Under the pieces are notes generated by a model. That model was given only the letters and a program-made list of their open reading frames with translations. It did no database searches and had not been told where the DNA came from. Shown piece after piece: positions 44,101-47,915 of a stretch of 47,915 nucleotides of DNA. A program made the position numbers and the translations under genes. The first letter of the stretch is position 1, and each line of letters begins with the position of its first letter. The stretch covers positions 1-47,915 of the forward strand of contig JAGVJJ010000072.1 in NCBI GenBank assembly GCA_020051175.1, read 5' to 3'. The stretch comes from Bacteroidia bacterium. GTDB taxonomy: Bacteria > Bacteroidota > Bacteroidia > 2-12-FULL-35-15.

Positions 44101-47100
44101 CACAGGTACGTAACATTGCCGATGTGGCAATTGCCGTTGCGAATGGTGACTTGTCGAAAAAAATTACGGTGGACGTACGTGGTGAAATCTTACAGTTAAA
44201 AGAAACACTGAACACGATGGTGGATCAGCTCCGTGGTTTCGCTTCAGAGGTAACGCGTGTTGCCCGTGAGGTAGGTACCGATGGTAAGCTGGGCGGACAG
44301 GCATTCGTGCCGGGTGTGGCTGGTACATGGAAAGATTTGACCGACTCTGTAAACCAGATGACGGGTAATTTAACATCCCAGGTACGTAACATTGCCGAGG
44401 TAACAAAAGCGGTGGCAAGTGGTGACTTATCCAAAACCATTACGGTGGATGTAAAAGGAGAGATATTCGACTTAAAGAATACAATCAATAAAATGGTGGA
44501 TCAGCTGAGGGCATTTGCTTCTGAGGTAACGCGTGTTGCCCGTGAGGTAGGTACTGATGGTAAGCTGGGCGGACAGGCGTATGTGGCAGGTGTGGCAGGT
44601 ACATGGAAAGATTTGACGGATTCCGTAAACATGATGGCATCCAACCTTACTTCCCAGGTACGTGGTATCGCTAAGGTTGTAACTGCGGTGGCAACAGGTA
44701 ACTTACGTCAGAAACTATCCATCAATGCACAGGGAGAGGTAGCGCAGCTGACAGATACATTTAACGAGATGATTGAAACCCTGGCACTCTTTGCCGACCA
44801 GGTAACCAACGTTGCCCGCGAGGTAGGGGTAGAGGGCCGTTTGGGTGGTCAGGCAAGTGTACCGGGGGCTTCAGGTATCTGGAAAAACTTAACGGAAAAC
44901 GTTAACCAGCTGGCTGAAAACTTAACAACACAAGTGCGTTCCATCTCTGAGGTGGCATCTGCAGTAACAAAAGGTGACTTAACACGAAATATACGTGTGG
45001 AAGCAAAAGGTGAGGTGGAAGAGCTGAAAGATACTATCAATCAGATGATTACCAACCTTCGTGAAACAACATTACTGAACCAGGAGCAGGATTGGCTGAA
45101 ATCCAACCTTGCTAAGTTTACGCAGATGTTACAGGGTCAGAAAGACCTTCAAACGGTTGCAAAACGTATCCTTTCTGAGCTGGCACAGGTGGTAACGGCA
45201 CACTATGGTGCATTCTACATTATGAAAGCTACGGATGAGGTGTTTCCTAAGCTGAAACTATTTGCTTCCTATGCATACAAAAACGACAGGCACATCCCTA
45301 AAGAATTCCAGATTGGCGAGGGGCTTGTAGGGCAGTGTGCTCAGGAAAAAGAGCGTATTATCCTTACAAACGTTCCTGACAATTATGTGAAGATATCTTC
45401 CGGTCTTGGTAAGGCAAAACCTGCCAACCTGATTATCCTTCCGGTATTGTTTGAGAACAATGTGAAAGCTGTAATTGAATTAGGTTCATTAGACAGCTTC
45501 AGCCAAACCCACCTGGATTTCCTCAGCCAGTTGACAGAAAGTATTGGTATCGTTGTAAATACAATTGAAACAACCACCCGTACGGAGGAGTTACTTGCTC
45601 AGTCTCAGTCACTTGCAAGTGAACTAAAAACTCAGCAGGAAGAGTTGAGAAGAACAAACGATGAGCTTCAGGACAAAGCATTACTTCTTGTGAAACAAAA
45701 AGATGAGGTGGAGTTGAAGAACAAAGAGGTGGAAGAGGCCAGAAGATCACTGGAGGAAAAAGCAGAACAGCTTACGCTTACATCCAAATACAAATCAGAG
45801 TTCCTTGCGAACATGTCGCACGAGTTACGTACTCCGCTGAACAGCTTATTGATCCTTGCTCAGCAGCTGTATGAGAACCCTGAAGGGAACTTAAATGAAA
45901 AACAAACACGCTACGCTAAGACCATCCACTCCTGTGGGGATGACTTATTACAGTTGATTAACGACATCCTCGACTTATCAAAAATCGAGTCCGGATTTAT
46001 CACTGCAAACATTTCAAATGTTCGTTTCAATGAAATGACTTCTTTCGTAGAAACTACATTTAAACCGTTGTCCGAAGCTAAAAACCTTCGCTTCAAAATT
46101 GATGTGGATGAAACACTTCCTGAATCAATGGATACCGACTCTCAGCGTTTGAACCAGATTTTGAAGAACCTGTTATCGAATGCATTTAAATTCACTGAAA
46201 AAGGTGAGGTAAGGCTGAAGATATACAATTCTGCAAGAACATGGAAATCGTTTAACTCTTCACTAAACAATGCCAAGCAGGTGGTTGCTTTCTCCATCAT
46301 CGATTCCGGTATCGGTATCCCGCAGGATAAGCAAACAATCATCTTTGAAGCCTTCCAGCAGGCGGAAGGTTTAACCAGCCGTAAATACGGTGGAACCGGT
46401 CTTGGTTTATCCATCTCCCGCGGTCTGGCCGAGTTATTGGGTGGAACCATTGAGCTGGAGAGTGAAGCTGGTATTGGAAGTACATTTACTTTGTATTTAC
46501 CTCTTGATAAAATTGAAACAAGTAACAGCTTTGAAAATATCCCTGATTATGAAACCGTTCAGCAGATTCCGAATACTACCCCGGAACTTGATGAAATACT
46601 GGATGCACTGAAAATGACCGAAGAAGGTATTCAGCAGAAAAAGCTGGAAGGGGTAAGTGACATGATCAACGAAACCGGTGACGACAGGAACACAATAGGT
46701 TCCCAGGACAAGGTGGTGCTGGTGATTGAAGATGACATGCGTTTTGGGAAAATCCTGATTGACCGCGCTCATGTGGATGGCCTGAAAGTAGTAATTGCGA
46801 CTAATTACGTTGAGATATTCAACTTTGTGTCGCGCTACAGACCAATAGCCATTACATTGGATGTAAACCTGCCGGATACAAGCGGATGGAAGGTGCTCGA
46901 TCTTTTAAAGAATGATTTGAATTTCAGGCACATCCCGATTCACCTGATTTCGGGTGAGGAAAACAAAATCCTGGCGCTGAAACGTGGTGCACGCAGCTTC
47001 CTGCTGAAGCCGCTCAGCAATGATCAGCTGAACGAGTTATTCAGCGATATTGTCAGTTTCGATAAAAAGGACGTGAAACAGTTGCTTGTTGTGGAAGACA

Positions 47101-47876
47101 ACGAGTTGGAATCGTCCCAGATTGTGAAACTGTTCCAGGAAGATTCCATTGAAATAACCATTGCCGGTACAGGTGAAAAGGCAATTGAACTGATAAAGGA
47201 AAGGCAGTTTGATACAATTATCCTGGATTACACTTTACCGGATACACTTGGCATAGAGCTGCTAAAACGTATCAAGAACAACGGAAACATGCTGGTGCCT
47301 ATTATCATTTATTCAGCTAAAGATTTCAGTAAACAGGAATTGAGCCAGTTGAACAAAATGGCCAGCAGCATAGTTCTGAAAGATGTGAACTCATTGGATC
47401 GCTTGTTGGAAGAAACATCCATGTTCCTGCATGTAAACTACGCCAAATTACCACCTGCCAAACGCAGGATAATGGAAAGTTATCGGATGAAAGCCGATAT
47501 CCTGACAAATAAAAAGGTATTGGTTGTGGATGATGACGTGCGTAACCTGTTTGCTATCACTACTGTATTTGAGCGTTATAACATCAATGTGATAACAGCT
47601 GAAAGTGGTAAGGAAGCAATAAACCTGATGAACGAGTCAAGCGATATTGAAATGGTGCTGATGGATATTATGATGCCGGAAATGGATGGGTATGAAACCA
47701 TACAAAAAATACGCAGGGAGCATAAAAACAATGCCTTGCCGATTATTGCCGTAACAGCAAAAGCGATGAAAGGCGACCGTCAGAAATGTATTGAAGCCGG
47801 TGCATCCGATTATATTACAAAACCATTGAAAATGGATCAGCTCCTTTCAATGATGAGGATGTGGTTTCATAAGTAG
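41172..47876 (+). CDS. Poly-HAMP hybrid histidine kinase (group III Nik1-like)
   Basis: A 2234-residue soluble hybrid kinase with no TM helix. A degenerate HAMP region (about 60-197) precedes twelve tandem 92-residue HAMP units (198-1301), a GAF domain (about 1325-1460), a coiled coil (about 1470-1535), HisKA with His1550 in [12 protein letters not shown], HATPase_c ([26 protein letters not shown]) and three receivers with Asp1897 (TLDVNLPD), Asp2019 (ILDYTLPD) and Asp2165 ([11 protein letters not shown]). This matches fungal group III kinases (Nik1/Os-1), whose 90-92-residue repeats each hold a HAMP plus HAMP-like linker and sense osmotic stress. No Hpt domain is present, so a separate phosphotransfer protein is needed. 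The gene reads from ATG 41172, 132 nt after the response regulator. Confidence 0.93.
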   Translation: MTKPSSKKKNLSISMVTVTAPTPVKKGRAPKANGSDREGRSNSNGINSTDSLDASELLNILIEVKNGNFDVKMPVDRTGINGKIADTLNDIIYNHKKLIKEFTKAQLSIGKEGKLNQRILLPEARGEWKSGVDSLNLLISDLVYPVREIDRVISAVAKGNLSNMIPLEADDHILQGEFARIAKEVNDMVKQLNLFTMEVTRVAREVGSQGKLGGQAKVKGVDGVWKDLTDSVNQMAGNLTAQVRNIAEVTTAVAKGDLSKKITVDVKGEILELKNTINVMVDQLNSFSSEVTRVALEVGTEGKLGGQAHVRGVGGTWKDLTDSVNQMASNLTGQVRNIAEVTTAVANGDLSRKITVDVKGEILELKKTINTMVDQLNSFSSEVTRVAREVGSEGKLGGQAQVKGVAGVWKDLTDSVNQMGSNLTSQVRNIAEVTTAVAKGDLSKKITVDVKGEILELKNTINTMVDQLNSFGSEVTRVAREVGSEGKLGGQATVEGVDGVWKDLTDSVNQMGSNLTAQVRNIAEVTTAVAKGDLSRKITVDVKGEILELKKTINTMVDQLNSFGSEVTRVAREVGSEGKLGGQATVEGVDGIWKDLTDSVNQMGSNLTAQVRNIAEVTTAVAKGDLSRKITVDVKGEILELKDTINTMVDQLNSFASEVTRVALEVGTEGKLGGQATVTGVGGTWKNLTDSVNQMAGNLTSQVRNIAEVTTAVAKGDLSKKITVDVKGEILELKNTINTMVDQLNSFGSEVTRVAREVGSEGKLGGQATVEGVDGVWKDLTDSVNQMGSNLTAQVRNIAEVTTAVAKGDLSRKITVDVKGEILELKNTINTMVDQLNSFGSEVTRVAREVGSEGKLGGQAYVPGVGGTWKDLTDSVNKMASNLTSQVRNIAEVTTAVANGDLSRKIAVDVKGEILELKNTINTMVDQLRGFASEVTRVAREVGTEGKLGGQAHVPGVAGTWKDLTDSVNQMAGNLTAQVRNIADVAIAVANGDLSKKITVDVRGEILQLKETLNTMVDQLRGFASEVTRVAREVGTDGKLGGQAFVPGVAGTWKDLTDSVNQMTGNLTSQVRNIAEVTKAVASGDLSKTITVDVKGEIFDLKNTINKMVDQLRAFASEVTRVAREVGTDGKLGGQAYVAGVAGTWKDLTDSVNMMASNLTSQVRGIAKVVTAVATGNLRQKLSINAQGEVAQLTDTFNEMIETLALFADQVTNVAREVGVEGRLGGQASVPGASGIWKNLTENVNQLAENLTTQVRSISEVASAVTKGDLTRNIRVEAKGEVEELKDTINQMITNLRETTLLNQEQDWLKSNLAKFTQMLQGQKDLQTVAKRILSELAQVVTAHYGAFYIMKATDEVFPKLKLFASYAYKNDRHIPKEFQIGEGLVGQCAQEKERIILTNVPDNYVKISSGLGKAKPANLIILPVLFENNVKAVIELGSLDSFSQTHLDFLSQLTESIGIVVNTIETTTRTEELLAQSQSLASELKTQQEELRRTNDELQDKALLLVKQKDEVELKNKEVEEARRSLEEKAEQLTLTSKYKSEFLANMSHELRTPLNSLLILAQQLYENPEGNLNEKQTRYAKTIHSCGDDLLQLINDILDLSKIESGFITANISNVRFNEMTSFVETTFKPLSEAKNLRFKIDVDETLPESMDTDSQRLNQILKNLLSNAFKFTEKGEVRLKIYNSARTWKSFNSSLNNAKQVVAFSIIDSGIGIPQDKQTIIFEAFQQAEGLTSRKYGGTGLGLSISRGLAELLGGTIELESEAGIGSTFTLYLPLDKIETSNSFENIPDYETVQQIPNTTPELDEILDALKMTEEGIQQKKLEGVSDMINETGDDRNTIGSQDKVVLVIEDDMRFGKILIDRAHVDGLKVVIATNYVEIFNFVSRYRPIAITLDVNLPDTSGWKVLDLLKNDLNFRHIPIHLISGEENKILALKRGARSFLLKPLSNDQLNELFSDIVSFDKKDVKQLLVVEDNELESSQIVKLFQEDSIEITIAGTGEKAIELIKERQFDTIILDYTLPDTLGIELLKRIKNNGNMLVPIIIYSAKDFSKQELSQLNKMASSIVLKDVNSLDRLLEETSMFLHVNYAKLPPAKRRIMESYRMKADILTNKKVLVVDDDVRNLFAITTVFERYNINVITAESGKEAINLMNESSDIEMVLMDIMMPEMDGYETIQKIRREHKNNALPIIAVTAKAMKGDRQKCIEAGASDYITKPLKMDQLLSMMRMWFHK
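41763..45074 (+). repeat. Twelve 276-bp tandem HAMP-unit repeats
   Basis: The unit starts at EVTRVA and repeats exactly every 276 bp (92 codons): 41763, 42039, 42315 and so on to 44799. All twelve have the same length with no insertion or deletion. Units 4, 5 and 7 are nearly identical in protein; units 11 and 12 have diverged most. Each has G(K/R)LGGQA, W(K)(D/N)LT(D/E)(S/N)VN and a KGDL..KI segment. Confidence 0.95.
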
Positions 47877-47883
47877 AGGGTAA

Positions 47884-47915
47884 GTTATTAGTTATTAGTT
47901 ATTAGTTATTAGTTA
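47884..47915. repeat. Heptanucleotide tandem array (GTTATTA)n
   Basis: Four full copies of GTTATTA and a partial fifth, starting 8 nt after the hybrid kinase stop and running off the right edge. The reverse complement TAATAAC differs from the left-end unit CAATAAC at one base. Confidence 0.95.

Noticed and set aside
42017..44488. Series of minus-strand frames of about 88 codons spaced 276 bp apart
   Set aside because: They are antisense shadows of the HAMP units; the spacing is that of the repeat.

Overview
The window looks like chromosomal DNA of a non-photosynthetic Bacteroidota (Chitinophagales/Sphingobacteriales-like; genus not determinable). The evidence is four secreted proteins with type IX secretion (T9SS) C-terminal sorting domains, absence of Shine-Dalgarno sites, several -7 elements of the Bacteroidota form TAnnTTTG, and typical neighbours such as DUF721, DUF2339/DUF3999, LptF/G permease and GreA-like proteins. 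No tRNA, rRNA, CRISPR array, transposase or integrase was seen.

Layout. 1-190 is a heptanucleotide array (CAATAAC) that runs up to a DUF721 gene. 495-6515 holds an M28 exopeptidase, a palindrome-rich gene-free gap, and a divergent cyanophycin pair: cyanophycinase (cphB, minus) and cyanophycin synthetase (cphA, plus), followed by a small lipoprotein. 6576-7780 holds an envelope protein translationally coupled to a GreA-like protein. 7786-9145 is an AT-rich islet with a kinase-like gene and a probable orphan immunity gene. 9173-16440 is mostly housekeeping: GH1 glucosidase, PlsC, DUF2461, a periplasmic thioredoxin, a CDF metal transporter, CbpA/CbpM and GalE. 16461-24218 is a surface-protein region: a BNR/PKD protein, a GNAT enzyme, a small T9SS protein and a phage-tail-like S74 (endosialidase-chaperone) adhesin that also carries a T9SS domain, with a small HTH gene divergent to it. 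24755-29267 is a minus-strand operon of LptF/G permease, two GT4 glycosyltransferases and a TrpG/PabA glutaminase. 29405-33483 holds an HTH/coiled-coil protein and a DUF2339-DUF3999 membrane pair whose second gene is frameshifted at an A8 run. 33578-37174 encodes a large T9SS metzincin with five PPC repeats. 37510-47876 is a signalling cluster: AraC regulator, PAS histidine kinase, single-domain response regulator and a 2234-residue poly-HAMP hybrid kinase. The window ends in a second heptamer array (GTTATTA).

How the parts fit. CphA and CphB give a complete make-and-mobilise cycle for the Arg-Asp nitrogen reserve. CbpA/CbpM form a chaperone and modulator pair. The LptF/G-glycosyltransferase operon and GalE point to surface polysaccharide or LPS assembly, and the T9SS cargo proteins would be displayed on or released from that surface. 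The signalling genes lie head to tail on one strand and may form one phosphorelay, although no output gene is linked apart from the AraC protein.

The more unusual signals are non-genic or architectural: heptamer arrays at both window ends, several families of dispersed palindromic repeats (one inserted in frame in a glycosyltransferase), twelve exact 92-codon HAMP units, an S74 self-cleaving domain placed upstream of a T9SS signal, and a homopolymer frameshift in DUF3999.
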